A DNA stretch of 64,000 nt from Amorphochlora amoebiformis (GCA_054601695.1 BAAHQB010000210.1:248001-312000); one strand, 5' to 3'; positions 1-25,984 are shown, counted from the first letter of the stretch. A program made the numbers and translations. The notes: generated from the letters alone by a model not told the origin.

Positions 1-891
1 TCTTCACTCCTGCCGAATTAAAAGAAGGCTTAATAGATTTAGGTATATATACATAAAGCTTTCTATATATATGCAGATATTAAAAGTATATTTTGTGATA
101 TGTAAACATAACACTTTATATATATGCAGATATTAAAAATATATTTTGTGATATGTAAACATAATACTTTTTATATATGTAGGTATTAAAAGTATATTTT
201 GTGATATGTAAACATAACACTTTTATATATGTAGGTATTAAAAGTATGTTTTGTGATATATGTAAACATAACACTTTTTATATATGCAGATATTAAAAGT
301 ATATCTTGTGATATGTAAACATAATACTTTTTATATATGTAGGTATTAAAAGTGTGTTTTGTGATATATGTAAACATAACACTTTTTATATATGTAGGTA
401 TTAAAAGTATATTTTGTGATATGTAAAAATAACACTTTTATATATGTAGGTATTAAAAGTGTGTTTTGTGATATATATAAACAAAACACTTTTTACATAT
501 GTAGGTATCAAAAGTATGTTTTGTGACATGTAAACATAACACTTTTCCTATATGTGGGTATTAAGAGTATGTTTTGTATAACACTTTTCATATATGTGGG
601 TATTAAGAGTATGTTTTGTGATATGTATACATAAACATTTCATACATGTAGGTATTAAAATTATGTTTTGTGATATGTAAACATAATGCTTTTCATATAT
701 GTAGATACTAAGAGTAAGCTTTGTGATATGTAAACATAACACTTTTCAAATATGTGGGTACTAAGAGTATGTTTTGTGATATGTAAACATAAACATTTGA
801 TATATGTGGGTGTTTATAGTCTGGTATACATAAACATTTCGCATATGTAGGGTTTTATAGTATCTTTTATGTTATGAGTATACAGATATAT

Positions 892-928
<37 letters not shown>

Positions 929-949
929 ACATACATACATACATATATC

Positions 950-980
<31 letters not shown>

Positions 981-988
981 AATAAATC

Positions 989-1031
<43 letters not shown>

Positions 1032-1144
1032 TTATAATAATATATATACACATATATACATATGTACACACCATATATATCTGCGTGTGTGTGTATATGT
1101 GTGTATATCTACATTGTATATGCGTGTACGTCTATTTATGTACA

Positions 1145-1178
<34 letters not shown>

Positions 1179-1281
1179 CATATATACACATATACACATA
1201 CACATCTACATATATACATATACATATTGATATACATATCAGGTCTAAAGCCCAGAGTAGCTGAAGGACTGTACAAGGTAC

Positions 1282-1324
<43 letters not shown>

Positions 1325-1719
1325 CATATACATTTATTTATATATACATATACATATATATGTACATATACATATATATACATATATATGTATATATAAA
1401 TATATATATATATATATATTATATATATGTATATATAGATATATATATATATTTATATTTAATATATATATATATATGTGTATATATAATATGTATATAT
1501 ATATACGTGTGTGTGTACGTAAGCATTTGTATACATATATACATGAAAAGGGTGCGCGTCAATGTATATGTGTGCATGTACATGTATTTTATATACATAT
1601 ATGTATATATATATATATATATACATACATATGTACATATTTATATATATATATATATATACATATACACATACATGTGTGTGTATGTATATATATTCAT
1701 ATATATATAATTATAATGC

Positions 1720-1761
<42 letters not shown>

Positions 1762-1851
1762 AGATGTATGCATATTTATATGCATATATGTGTATATACA
1801 TAACATAAACTGTGAATATCAATGAAAAGAATATATATTTGTAATAAGTCT

Positions 1852-1902
<51 letters not shown>

Positions 1903-1932
1903 TGTATCTGTGTGTGTGTTTGTACGTACATT

Positions 1933-1988
<56 letters not shown>

Positions 1989-2358
1989 CATACATACATA
2001 TATACATATATATTGTTACAACATGTGTTCCTAGGGCGGAAGCTACAGTTAACTACAACGGTTTAGACCGATGTTAGACTACTGTTAGATAGACCGCGAC
2101 TAGTCGGCCAAAAAGGCCCCGGAACCCAAGCACCCCTGATCCGACGGAACCCATGGGTTCCGGAGGAATTAAGATCCAACGGAACCCATGGGTTCCGGAG
2201 GAATTAAGATCCGACTACCGCGCAAGTTATCAATAACTGTTTGTCATAATTTAAACGGACAGCAGTAAACCTCGAGTAGAACTATACCAGTGTGTTACTA
2301 GAGTTCATAGTCAGCTAACAGGAAAGTACTACCGACCACCTGCGGGACCGCTGCACTG

Positions 2359-2415
<57 letters not shown>

Positions 2416-2468
2416 TATATGTGTAGGCAGTGGATATTGACATGGACGGCAAGATAGCCGAGAAATAA

Positions 2469-2552
<84 letters not shown>

Positions 2553-2583
2553 AAAAGGCAATGGATAGTAACAAAGACCCGAG

Positions 2584-2622
<39 letters not shown>

Positions 2623-2987
2623 TGCATTATATATATATATATAGGCAGTGGATATTAACAAAGACGACAAGATAGCCGAGACTTATACATATATATATAT
2701 ATATATTATTTATATTTTCATATATATATATTATATACGTAGGCAGTGGATAACAAAGACGGCAAGATAGCCGATATATATATATATATATAAGTATATA
2801 TAAAAATGTAATATATACGTATAATATATATATATATATATATATGTAATATATATGTATAATATATATTAATATATATATATATATAAATATATATATT
2901 ATATATATAGGCAGTGGATATTAACAAAGACGGCAAGATAGCCGAGAAATATATATAAAAACATATATATGTATATACATGTGTATA

Positions 2988-3029
<42 letters not shown>

Positions 3030-3107
3030 TTATATATATAGGCAGTGGATATTAACAAAGACGGCAAGATAGACGAGGATGAGTTTCTAACCATGATAAC
3101 GAGTGGT

Positions 3108-3169
<62 letters not shown>

Positions 3170-3196
3170 AAATTCATATGCATATATTTATGTACA

Positions 3197-3231
<35 letters not shown>

Positions 3232-3482
3232 CACATACACAAATACACGTATATATGTATACATATGTGTGTGTATATATATACATGTATGTATGCGCAA
3301 AACTCACCTGAATAATCATAATTTCAGGCACTCCCAATGCAAATCTCATTCTCCGAAGACTGTTGGCATGTATTCTCCCTACACCATCAGCATTTCTGCT
3401 CAATATTGAGGACTTTCCATCTACATATCGCCTATCAGCGTTATCTCGTTTTTCTGGGAGAGCACAGTTAAGATATGTGTGA
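1..3482 (+). CDS. Gene A: C-terminal part of an EF-hand calcium-binding protein (5' end outside window)
   Basis: Exons are 1-42 (partial), 1243-1277, 3042-3105 and 3328-3482; phases match at all three junctions, giving 97 residues before TGA at 3480-3482. The first two exons read [14 protein letters not shown] then [11 protein letters not shown], a typical EF-hand E helix. The third reads [15 protein letters not shown], a canonical 12-residue loop with D, N, D, D and final E at coordinating positions 1, 3, 5, 9 and 12, followed by the F helix LTMIT. The last exon is a 50-residue tail with no motif I recognise. Splice sites are ATAG before 3042, GTATAC after 3105 and TTTCAG before 3328. The EF-hand family binds calcium; the protein's partner is unknown. 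The tail exon is also open on the minus strand, but only the plus reading fits the phases. The introns hold a minisatellite and five junction echoes. Confidence 0.8.
43..870. repeat. Minisatellite, about 53-bp unit, roughly 15 copies
   Basis: Diverging tandem copies contain the signature TGATATGTAAACATAA and TAGGTATTAAAAG. The array starts just after the donor at 43 and lies in the first visible intron of gene A. Copies become more diverged after about 480. Confidence 0.8.
871..2038. repeat. (TA)n / TATG microsatellite with one embedded exon
   Basis: Almost entirely TA dinucleotide with interspersed TG and TACA. The only non-repetitive island I accept as coding is the exon at 1243-1277. A short unique piece at about 1508-1575 has no interpretable reading. 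Confidence 0.85.
2039..2340. other. Non-TA island with a 39-bp tandem duplication
   Basis: Mixed-composition sequence inside the intron of gene A. About 2138-2216 carries two near-identical units, each containing the perfect palindrome GGAACCCATGGGTTCC. I found no convincing exon because no GT donor follows the candidate acceptors. It may be an old mobile-element fragment. Confidence 0.5.
2427..2946 (+). repeat. Junction echoes: five partial copies of the EF-hand exon acceptor edge
   Basis: Copies start at 2427, 2558, 2645, 2743 and 2911. Four begin AG|GCAGTGGAT, the one at 2558 AG|GCAATGGAT. They run at most about 36 bases into the exon and then break off into TA repeats. The full exon is the sixth copy at 3042. 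The copies at 2427, 2645, 2743 and 2911 read GATAGCC where the true exon reads GATAGAC, so the echoes share a variant that changes the ninth loop residue from D to A. None retains the downstream half of the exon or a donor. Confidence 0.85.
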
Positions 3483-3552
3483 TGTTTTTGAAAGTGTGTT
3501 TGGATGAGTTTTCGAAGTTGGTTGGGGGTGGTTAGGTGTGTGCATGTGTATG

Positions 3553-3629
<77 letters not shown>

Positions 3630-3702
3630 GTGTATATATGGATGTATATGTATATGTACATTTATGTATACATAAAATGTAAATGTATGCATGTGGATGG
3701 TT

Positions 3703-3794
<92 letters not shown>

Positions 3795-3797
3795 AAC

Positions 3798-3835
<38 letters not shown>

Positions 3836-3922
3836 CTGTTCATATAGATATATATATAATTTATATATATACATACATATATATATACATATACATATAT
3901 ATATGTATATATATATATATAA

Positions 3923-3975
<53 letters not shown>

Positions 3976-3988
3976 TATATACATATAC

Positions 3989-4063
<75 letters not shown>

Positions 4064-4229
4064 CATATTGCATTCCTATTGTGTTTGTGGTACATATGGT
4101 ACATTCGAAGATATACTAATGTATTTACAATTATATACTATATGTGCGTGAAAACGTTAATATATATTCACAAATATATATTCATAATATATATTTATAC
4201 AGATATACATATATATATATATATTGATA

Positions 4230-4261
<32 letters not shown>

Positions 4262-4296
4262 TAATATATATATATATATATAATATATATATATAG
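3483..4296. repeat. (TA)n microsatellite and 3' flank of gene A
   Basis: After the stop codon there are about 80 bases of mixed sequence, then TA repeats to 4296 with a small unique patch at about 4065-4150. I see no gene. Confidence 0.8.
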
Positions 4297-4339
4297 GTCA
4301 AAGCTCTCTCATTGTCTCCGCCCTAAGCTTGAGCCTTCG
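4297..4339 (+). CDS. Candidate exon upstream of gene B
   Basis: A 43-base island lies between acceptor TATATAG and donor GTCATA. With one base completing a codon it reads SKLSHCLRPKLEPS and ends in phase 0, which fits the phase-0 start of the next exon at 6067. The donor is weak and a repeat-rich stretch separates the two, so this is only a candidate. Confidence 0.3.
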
Positions 4340-4359
4340 GTCATATCATAATATGTATA

Positions 4360-5290
<931 letters not shown>

Positions 5291-5331
5291 GTGGGGGTGT
5301 ATGTGTTTGTGTATATATGTGTATATATATG

Positions 5332-5416
<85 letters not shown>

Positions 5417-5439
5417 TTATATGTATTTATATATAAGTA

Positions 5440-5477
<38 letters not shown>

Positions 5478-5492
5478 CATATGTAATACATA

Positions 5493-5544
<52 letters not shown>

Positions 5545-5570
5545 TATATTTAATATTTACTATATGTATG

Positions 5571-5603
<33 letters not shown>

Positions 5604-5634
5604 TATATTTATATATATTTATTTTTATATATAC

Positions 5635-5693
<59 letters not shown>

Positions 5694-5908
5694 ACATATA
5701 TATTATACATATATTTATATGTATGTATGTTGTTGTATATTACACATATACAATATTTTCAGATACATAGGTATATATATATATACATATATATACATAC
5801 TTATATATATATATATATATATAAATATACATAATATGCATTTCTCAATATATGCATATATACTATATCTTATGCGTATAAATGTTTAGATATAGTACAT
5901 ATATATAC

Positions 5909-5984
<76 letters not shown>

Positions 5985-6003
5985 GCAAATATATTTATAT
6001 ATA

Positions 6004-6051
<48 letters not shown>

Positions 6052-6066
6052 GGTATATATATATAG
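5291..6066. repeat. (TA)n microsatellite
   Basis: Pure and interrupted TA repeats ending in the TATATAG acceptor of the exon at 6067. Nothing else seen. Confidence 0.85.
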
Positions 6067-16385
<10,319 letters not shown>

Positions 16386-16860
16386 CACACTGGCGTGACA
16401 TTTTTGAACCGTGACACCGCTGTGATCTTGCGGTCCGTCACGCTCCGTGACGTCCATATCGTAGAGTGATTTCTGCGATTAATTCAACTCAACTCGGTCT
16501 ATGCGACTTGTCTTAGCATGCGGTAAAGTGCTGTACCGCAGTGATATAGTACCCCGATAGTCCAGATTACGTTATACCACTCGGAACATCCTTAGCTGGG
16601 GAACATGCGAACGAAAATAATCAAAATCTTGCCGAATTAATCTCGAACAATTCAAAACTCTTGAGGGAAAATTCGGGAGCGTGACGTGGCGATTCGTCAC
16701 GTTTTGGAAAGTGATAGTCTAGTCTGAAGGCTCGTTACTCTCGGGGGGTGTCTGTAAGTACCCGGTAGACTCGAGAAGTCTCGGGGATATTGAGGGGTGT
16801 GGAGCATATTTTGGTCTTTCTTTCTGTATTCTGAGAATATTTAATCGGGTGGCTGCATAA
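16386..16860 (+). repeat. SINE-like dispersed repeat copy
   Basis: Mixed-composition sequence after the gene B stop. It carries inverted CGTGACG/CGTCACG words and a stretch ending GGAAAATTCGGGAGCGTGAC, similar in order to 52370-52420. No coding exon was recognised; it may hold the gene C promoter. Confidence 0.45.
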
Positions 16861-16886
16861 TGTCATGTTATTTAGATATCTGGATA

Positions 16887-16943
<57 letters not shown>

Positions 16944-17037
16944 GTATATATATGTATATATGCGCGTATGTAATACATGTATGTATATTTGGACTTAATA
17001 TATATATTTATGTATGTAATATATATGTATATATATG

Positions 17038-17079
<42 letters not shown>

Positions 17080-17130
17080 TATAAATACATATGGCAATGC
17101 GTGTGTACGTAAGTTAATATAAAGACTTAC

Positions 17131-17200
<70 letters not shown>

Positions 17201-17437
17201 ATATATATATATATACATTTATATATACATGTATATATATATATATGTATATATATAAATACACATATATATATATATATGTATATATATATACATTATA
17301 TATACATGTATATATATACATATATATATATATATAAATACACACACACATACATATATGTATGTATATATGTTCATGTACGTCTGTATGTATACATGAA
17401 ACGTAAATATATATATTTATATATTACGTATATATAG

Positions 17438-17509
17438 GAACATTTTTTTCTCGCTCAAAAATTAATCGAAAGGAGATTCTGGCACGCCGTAAGGTGATAA
17501 TAGGCATAC

Positions 17510-17565
<56 letters not shown>

Positions 17566-17666
17566 TATATATGTATATAGAATATGTCTATATATTATAT
17601 ACATATGTATGTAAGTATGTATACACATATATATATATATATACATATGTATATATAAATATATAA

Positions 17667-17699
<33 letters not shown>

Positions 17700-18111
17700 G
17701 TATATGTATATGTATGTATATACGTATACATATACTCATTATATTCTAATTGTTGTTTCAATTGGTATAGTGGAATGTTATTATATACATAATGTATACC
17801 ATATAATATATACACGTATAATGATATATATATATATATATATGTATAAATATATATATGTATATATATTAATTATATCCATAATATATATATATATATG
17901 TATGTATGTATATATGTAAGATTTACATGCATAGTACGATTATATATATAACATAGTAGGGATATAAGTGTAATTAATTCGTTGCAAGATGTGTATAATT
18001 ATATACTATATATATACAAATATATATATATATATATGCATGTATATATATATATATATATATATGCGTGTGTGTGTATGCATTCACAAATAATGTATAT
18101 ATTATATATAC

Positions 18112-18155
<44 letters not shown>

Positions 18156-18272
18156 CTGAATAATTATATATGTATATCTGTATATATATATATATATATA
18201 TTATACATACATATGAAGTATATTTGAATTAGGGATTTATTCGGTTTTATGAGAGGTTATTGGCGGCTTGCG

Positions 18273-18324
<52 letters not shown>

Positions 18325-18563
18325 ACTATATACATATATATATATACATATATATGTATATATATATATATATATGTACGTGCGTGTGTATATGTTTACG
18401 CATATATATATATTATATATATATATGGCGTATGTATATATATTATATCTACATCTATATATATATATATATATGTTTAGGGATTTGCTCGACTGTATAG
18501 AATGCTCTTTGGTCGTCCCGTTCAACCGCTACTTAAACTTCGTACGATTCCAGCTCAAAGTCT

Positions 18564-18609
<46 letters not shown>

Positions 18610-18814
18610 ATGTATAATATACATATATATATATATATATATATATCAACCACTACTTAAACTTCGTACGATTCCAGCTCAAAGTCTAGGTATATGTATA
18701 TATATATATATATGTATACATATATATATATATATATTTGTATGTATAATATATATATATACATATATATCAACCGCTACTTAAACTTCGTACGATTCCG
18801 GCTCAAAGTCTAGG

Positions 18815-18865
<51 letters not shown>

Positions 18866-19026
18866 TTGTATGTATAATATAGATGTATATATATATATAT
18901 ACATATATATCAACCACTACTTAAACTTCGGACAATTCCGGCTCAAAGTCTAGGTATACATGTATAAATATATATATATTTATATATATAGTTATATGTA
19001 TAACATAAATGAATATATATATACAT

Positions 19027-19057
<31 letters not shown>

Positions 19058-19058
19058 C

Positions 19059-19090
<32 letters not shown>

Positions 19091-19503
19091 TGTTAGCGCA
19101 GAGGTATAGTAGATGGTAGTCTAGAGTTGGATTCAAGTCCGTTTGAGTTATGATTTTGTTCTCATGAGTTCACCAAGATACATGCGCTCGTGCGTGCTCA
19201 CGTGATGCTCACGTGAGGTCATGTGATCGTGACATGGCGTGACGTCACGTTCTGTCACGTTCTGTCACGGTATATATATATATATATGGAAGCCGTACTA
19301 CCGGGTACTACCCGGTACAAGCAATCTCCGAGCAATCTCCGGGATCTCCAGCGATCTCCAGCTTTCTGTAGTATACGAACGGCTATACTTGAACACGCTA
19401 TCGATATCTACTCTTCGAGCCATATACAACATAATATATATATACAGGCGTTCACAGACCTCTTCTGCCGACCCTGGGATGCGATATTCTCATCCCGCTT
19501 GGG

Positions 19504-19552
<49 letters not shown>

Positions 19553-20300
19553 TAGATACATCAATATATGTATATGTATATATGTGTGTTTGATTATATA
19601 TGTATAAAATATATATACATATATATGTCTATATATATATATATATATATTATATAAATGTATATTATCCATCTCGGCCGCGAAATTCTCATTCCTTTCG
19701 GCATGTATGTATAATTGTTTTTAATATTATACATACATATATAGATATATATAACATATATATATATATACATATACATATACATATATATACACCTCCA
19801 TTCAAAAAACACACATCCCCACACATATATACACCAGAACCCTAAGCGTCGTTCGAATGTACTACGAGCTTCTAGCAGACCGTCTTCTGACCCCCAACCA
19901 GCCCCTCGTGCACACCCGCACACAGAATCTAACCCTCAGCCTCCTGCTCCAAATGGCAGACATGCCAGACGCCCTGCAAGTACTGAGCGAAAACTGGGTA
20001 AGCGTCCTCCAAGCTATCCCAACACGTCTGTCTCGGGACCCAGAAAGCGGGTCCGTGAGCGAGTATGTGAAAACGGAATTCCACAAAGTCATCGAGAGGT
20101 TTCTGCCTATCCTCAGCCTCTACAGTCTGCCGAGGCTTGTAGTTGGCATCAACGATGAGGCGAGGACTAAGATTTTGAGGAATCTGAGCAAGAAAGAACC
20201 TCTGGATGTGCTTGTGAATGACGGCGTGTCGAGGGGGAACGGGAGGCTGTTTAGGCCCTTCAGGACGAGGGACGTCATGTTTGATCTAGAGATTGGCTAG
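17438..20300 (+). CDS. Gene C: C-terminal part of an alpha-helical (HEAT-like) protein
   Basis: Exons: 17438-17493, 18481-18565, 19448-19502 and 19838-20300; phases match at every junction and the last exon ends in TAG at 20298-20300. The visible protein is about 217 aa, but the first exon begins mid-codon, so at least one 5' exon is missing. The long last exon is predicted helical with repeated leucine-rich stretches ([55 protein letters not shown]), consistent with a HEAT or ARM type solenoid. This is inferred from composition, and no family is named. [20 protein letters not shown] precedes it. A possible extra exon at 18235-18273 reads [13 protein letters not shown], in phase; it could be a real exon or an old copy of the next one. 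Confidence 0.75.
17494..18480. repeat. (TA)n intron of gene C with an exon-like duplicate at 18235-18273
   Basis: Mostly TA/TG repeats. At 18228-18275 TTAG|GGATTTATTCGG and a GC|GTATAT end resemble the acceptor edge of exon 18481 (TTAG|GGATTTGCTCGA). The copy still has an open phase-0 reading. Confidence 0.65.
18643..18958 (+). repeat. Junction echoes of the 18481-18565 exon donor edge
   Basis: Three copies, at about 18645-18692, 18770-18817 and 18910-18957, of the exon's last 40-odd bases (ACTTAAACTTCGTACGATTC onward) plus GTATAT. The third has more changes (GGACAATTCC). The TA spacers contain the shared word TTTGTATGTATAATATA. Confidence 0.9.
19092..19350 (+). repeat. SINE-like repeat with tRNA-like head
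   Basis: The head has TAGCGCAGAGG (like a pol III A box) and GGATTCAAGTCC (like a B box) about 30 bases apart, then a CACGTGA/TCACGT-rich stretch and, after a short TA run, CTACTACCCGGT-like words. There is no complete tRNA cloverleaf, so I call it tRNA-derived and not a tRNA gene. It lies in the intron of gene C. Confidence 0.5.
19668..19710 (+). repeat. Decayed donor echo of exon 19448-19502
   Basis: GCGAAATTCTCATTCCTTTC then TATGTA resembles the exon end GCGATATTCTCATCCCGCTT then GTATAT. It lies about 170 bases downstream of the true donor. Confidence 0.6.
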
Positions 20301-20848
20301 AATTCCGGAATCCAAGTCCCATTAGGCGCTGCAGGCAGGCCGTGCAAAGTTTTTCAGGATTAGTCAACTTTCAACTTCGAAATATTAATCTAGTAAGATT
20401 ACTAAGCTCTAGCTAGTCAAAGGTGCAAGAGCAAGATTTTCAATCTCAAGCGATTACTTATCAGACTATTAGGACAACTAGTCAGAGTGACAACTACAAC
20501 AAATCTAGTACGGTAGTCGAGTAACTACGACACACACGATGATCAGATCTAGCAGATGCTAGATCTACTAGATCTAGAGCCTAGAGAGTTAGACCTAAGA
20601 CTACAAGACTAGCTAAACTCGATCCAGTAGATAGCTAGATAGTTCAACAGTCTCTAGAGTCTAGACAGTCTAGCAGTGCCTAGAGTGCAAGTAGATGTTA
20701 CACGATCATGCATTGTGCTAATTAATCTCAAATGTACAGATTCAATTGACATTTAAATAATACTAGCCGTCGCGCGCGAACGCTTTTCCTAGGTTTACAC
20801 TCGTGTGCAGCGGGAGCTAGGCCACCCGGAGAGAGTATGACACGTGTG
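20301..20848. other. Convergent intergenic region between genes C and D
   Basis: Unusually free of TA microsatellite. The stretch 20530-20700 is rich in degenerate AGATCTAG / CTAGA words. It must contain both 3' ends. I see no gene and no canonical AATAAA signal that I would trust. Confidence 0.7.
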
Positions 20849-21058
20849 CTATTGCGCCCCTACTTCTGATCGCGCAATCTCTAGCTTGTTGAGCAGATCG
20901 TCACATATGTTGACTAATTCTTTGTTTTCTTTCTCCTTTTGCTCTTTTTCGACTTTCAATTCTCTCATGTTGTTCTTAAGTTTCTTGATTTCATCTTGTA
21001 GGTCGGCTGGGGATGTGTGTGTATGTGTGTATGTATATGTTCATATGTACATGCAAAA

Positions 21059-21103
<45 letters not shown>

Positions 21104-21163
21104 TCCCATGTATTTTTACATGAAAACGTCTTCAACGTAATTAATCATATGCATATTGCAAAC

Positions 21164-21207
<44 letters not shown>

Positions 21208-21434
21208 ACAAAAATACATGAAAACGTCTTCAACGTAATTAATCATATGCATATTGCAAACGTACATATATATATATATATATATATCCCATGTATTTTT
21301 ACATGAAAACGTCTTCAACGTAATTAATCATATGCATATTGCAAACGTACATATATATATATATATATATATATATGTATACAAAAATACATGAAAACGT
21401 CTTCAACGTAATTAATCATATGCATATTGCAAAC

Positions 21435-21476
<42 letters not shown>

Positions 21477-21545
21477 ATGTATACACACATATATAAACAC
21501 ACACACACATATATATATATATTATATATATATATATATACGTTT

Positions 21546-21594
<49 letters not shown>

Positions 21595-21725
21595 TACAAC
21601 CTATCTGATCGTCCGCTGGTCCCCCAGCCCCCCCCGCCCTCAAGGCGTGTATTCGTTTTTGATTCTGCTTTTCCGTCTCCATAGCATCGAAAATACTGAT
21701 GAACATACATTTATACATATATATA

Positions 21726-21776
<51 letters not shown>

Positions 21777-21787
21777 ATATAAATATA

Positions 21788-21829
<42 letters not shown>

Positions 21830-21831
21830 TA

Positions 21832-21865
<34 letters not shown>

Positions 21866-22013
21866 TCATAAATATACATATAATGTGTATATATACTATT
21901 ACCGCGATTTGAGAGCCCTATTTGCTTCCTGGAGCTCCTGGTTCGCATTATTCAGCTGTCGAATTTCATCCTATATATAAATATAAGTATGTAAATGTTG
22001 TATATATATATAC

Positions 22014-22049
<36 letters not shown>

Positions 22050-22186
22050 GTATATATATAAACATGAAATATTTCGCGTTATTCAGCTGTCGAATTTCAT
22101 CCTATATACATACATATATATATATGTATATATAAATATGTAAGTATATATTTATACATATACATATGTATAAATATATACTTACA

Positions 22187-22233
<47 letters not shown>

Positions 22234-22328
22234 GTATATGTACATGTATGTATGTATATATGTAGATACAATACATCTACAGGTTGAGATTTGGCAGCTG
22301 AACAATGCGAAATAATAAACAGATTTAC

Positions 22329-22371
<43 letters not shown>

Positions 22372-23235
22372 ATCCGAAAGTTGAATAACGCCGAAAGTTT
22401 AATAAAGCGAAATATTTTATGTTTATATATATTCATGTATATATTATATATATATATATATGCATATAAGAGTATATTGATATTAAATATGTATTTAGAT
22501 ATATCTATCAAAATATATATATGTATATATATATATATATATATGTATATATCTAGTATATATATTATGTGTGTGTATATATTACATATAAGTATATCGT
22601 TAGTAAAACGGTTTTAGGTAAAGGTAGTATAATATTATCTGGATTATGTGTACTAATAATAATACTATACAACTACATCTACAATATAAACTCACACACA
22701 CAAACACACATATATATATATATATATATAAATTTGTAAAACACAATTTTTTTGAAAAACACATAAACTCATATATACATATAATATATATATACAAAAT
22801 CAGCACGCACACACACAATCAAAACACACACACACACGCAAACACATTCACAACACACACACACACACACACAATCTCAAAAACACACCCACATCCACTC
22901 GAACACAAAAACAAGCACATCCGAGCCCGAAAAAAAGAATCATAACCTGGACATTCCGAAATTCCTTCGCGTCGGCTTCCATCTGACGTAGTCTATCGTT
23001 CAGCTGAGTGATATTCACCCGATATCTCTCATTTATTGCCAGGAGCTCATTATTCTGCTGTTTAGCCTGTTGGAAACCGTTGTTTGCCTCGAACCTGTTG
23101 GAGATATGTGAGATATTTAGATTTTAGATATGCGTGTGTGTGCGTGTGTGCGTATGGAGGGGGATGTGCGGATGGGTTTGTTTATGTATAAGAGTATGAA
23201 TATGAATATGTATATATATATATATATATATGTAT

Positions 23236-23271
<36 letters not shown>

Positions 23272-23304
23272 GTATATGTGTACGTGTACATCTTTATATA
23301 TAAT

Positions 23305-23336
<32 letters not shown>

Positions 23337-23363
23337 GTATGCTTATATATATATGCATATATG

Positions 23364-23395
<32 letters not shown>

Positions 23396-23476
23396 CCATT
23401 GTTGTTTGTAGTTTGAAGTACTTTGTTGAAGTTCTCCTAGCTGTTTACCAAGTTGGGCAGAACGCTCTTCCATCTG

Positions 23477-23544
<68 letters not shown>

Positions 23545-24123
23545 AAATGCAAGTTATAAATGTAAGTATATAGATAGTGTATCTACATATATATGTATAG
23601 ATACTGTATATGTATTCCATGAGGATATATGTATACCATGAGGATATATGTATACCATGAGGATATATGTCTACCATGAGGATATATGTATTCCATGAGG
23701 ATATATGTATACCATGAGGATATTCTGTTGCGCGGTGTTGAGTTGCTTTTCTAGGTGCCCTATCTTCTGCCTCAGCTATATACACATATGTATATATGTA
23801 TATATATTATATATATATGAATACATATGTAAGTATAGATTTATTTTATTCAATGTAAGTGTATATATATATATATATGTGTGTGTATTATATATATGTA
23901 TATACACACACATGCATACACGCACACACACGCAGAAATATATACATGTTAATTAGTTCACATACATATATACATGTACATATACATATATATACATACA
24001 TATATATATATATGTATATATAATATATATATCTAAATATTATATATTTACATATATATATATATATATATATATACATATTTCATCATTGCCCTCCTCA
24101 CATATGTCACCATACATACCCAC

Positions 24124-24156
<33 letters not shown>

Positions 24157-24892
24157 CGTATATATATACATATTTCATCATTGCCCTCCTCATATATACC
24201 CCCACGCCGAGACATAAAAACACTACGCATACGAAGATACAAATATCACACATACATCGCATACGAGCATACATTAATCACACATACATCGCATAACCTG
24301 CTCGCATACGTAAAAACACAAACACACAAACATCGCATGCATTAATCACACATACATCGCATAACCTGCTCGCATACGTAAAAACACAAACACACATACA
24401 TCGCATGCATTAATCACACATACATGGCACAACCTGCTCGCGTACATAAACACAAACACACACCGAGCATGCATATATCACACATGCTTCAAATAACCTG
24501 GTCGCGTTCTGACGCTAGGTTTTGAGACTCGGCCAACTTCTGTTCAGCGAGCTTCTGCATGTCTGCGTACAGCTGGATATATGATAACCAAAGAAGCAGA
24601 TATGTGTATAACAATGAAAATGATATGTATAAAAATTGTCGGGGAAAAATAGATATACCCGATTTTGTGTTATGGTAAAAAGATAACATGAAAAAGTTGT
24701 TTTTTTTTTTTAATTTTTATTTTCGTTTTTTTGTTTTTTGTTTTTTTTTTTTATTTTTCAAAGATGACCATTACACCGGAGAGTAACTCTTTTGTGTTTC
24801 TTTCCATAATTGTATACATTCATGCATTGAGTGACTTGTAAAGGTTTGTTGTTTTTAAGACAAAGATCTGTATACAAACCTTTTTATATAAA

Positions 24893-24967
<75 letters not shown>

Positions 24968-25233
24968 TAAATCGATATGCAAACTTAACATACCATCATA
25001 CTAATCCCACCCAAAGACACTCAAAACCCTAACCCTAACCCTAACCCTAACCCTAACCCTAACCTTCGCAGCATTCTGAAGCTTGCTCTCGGCATGCTTC
25101 TTAAGTTGTTCAAATAGTTCTTGAGATCTCGAGAGATCCTTTTTGGTGGAGTCGAGTTGCTGAGAGAGCTCACGTTCGCTTTCGGTGAGGAGGGCTGTGT
25201 TCGCTTCTAATTCTTGGTTTGTTTTTTTGAGGA

Positions 25234-25285
<52 letters not shown>

Positions 25286-25435
25286 GGGCTGCGGAAGTGT
25301 GTGAATGCGTGTATTTATATGTACATGTAGATTTTATTTGTATGTGTGTATATACACATACAAGCACACTCATATATAGCATATGTATCGCATATAGTGT
25401 CCAAATACAGTAGATATATTTACATACACATGTTA

Positions 25436-25500
<65 letters not shown>

Positions 25501-25664
25501 ATTTAAGATACCTTAATCTCATGCTCATGCTTTGTTGTCTTGTCCCGAAGCTGTTTAAGTTCCGTCTCTTGTAATCCGATTCTGGCCACATCGTCAGCTC
25601 GTCGGAGGTTGGAAGCCTACATACATAGTATACATCTGTTATATATATATATATATATATATAT

Positions 25665-25706
<42 letters not shown>

Positions 25707-25767
25707 TTCGGGTAACATCGTCAGCTCGTCGGCAGGTTGGAAGCCTACATACATAGTATACATCTGT

Positions 25768-25848
<81 letters not shown>

Positions 25849-25939
25849 GTATATCTTGTGTATATATACGCGTATATTTATTAAAATATCATTCGGGCAA
25901 CATAGTCAGCTCGTTGGAGGTTGGAAGCATATATACATA

Positions 25940-25984
<45 letters not shown>

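Noticed and set aside
43-870. CRISPR-like array
   Set aside because: Units are directly adjacent with no unique spacers, in an AT-rich eukaryotic intron.
1062-1808. 248-codon frame of mainly Y, I and similar residues, and all comparable tyrosine/isoleucine frames in the window (for example 31762-32724 and 41311-42072)
   Set aside because: They are translations of (TA)n and TATG repeats in any frame and strand, with no other sequence signal.
19092-19150. Functional tRNA gene
   Set aside because: Box A- and B-like words are present, but no acceptor stem or full cloverleaf can be drawn, and the unit is part of a longer dispersed repeat.
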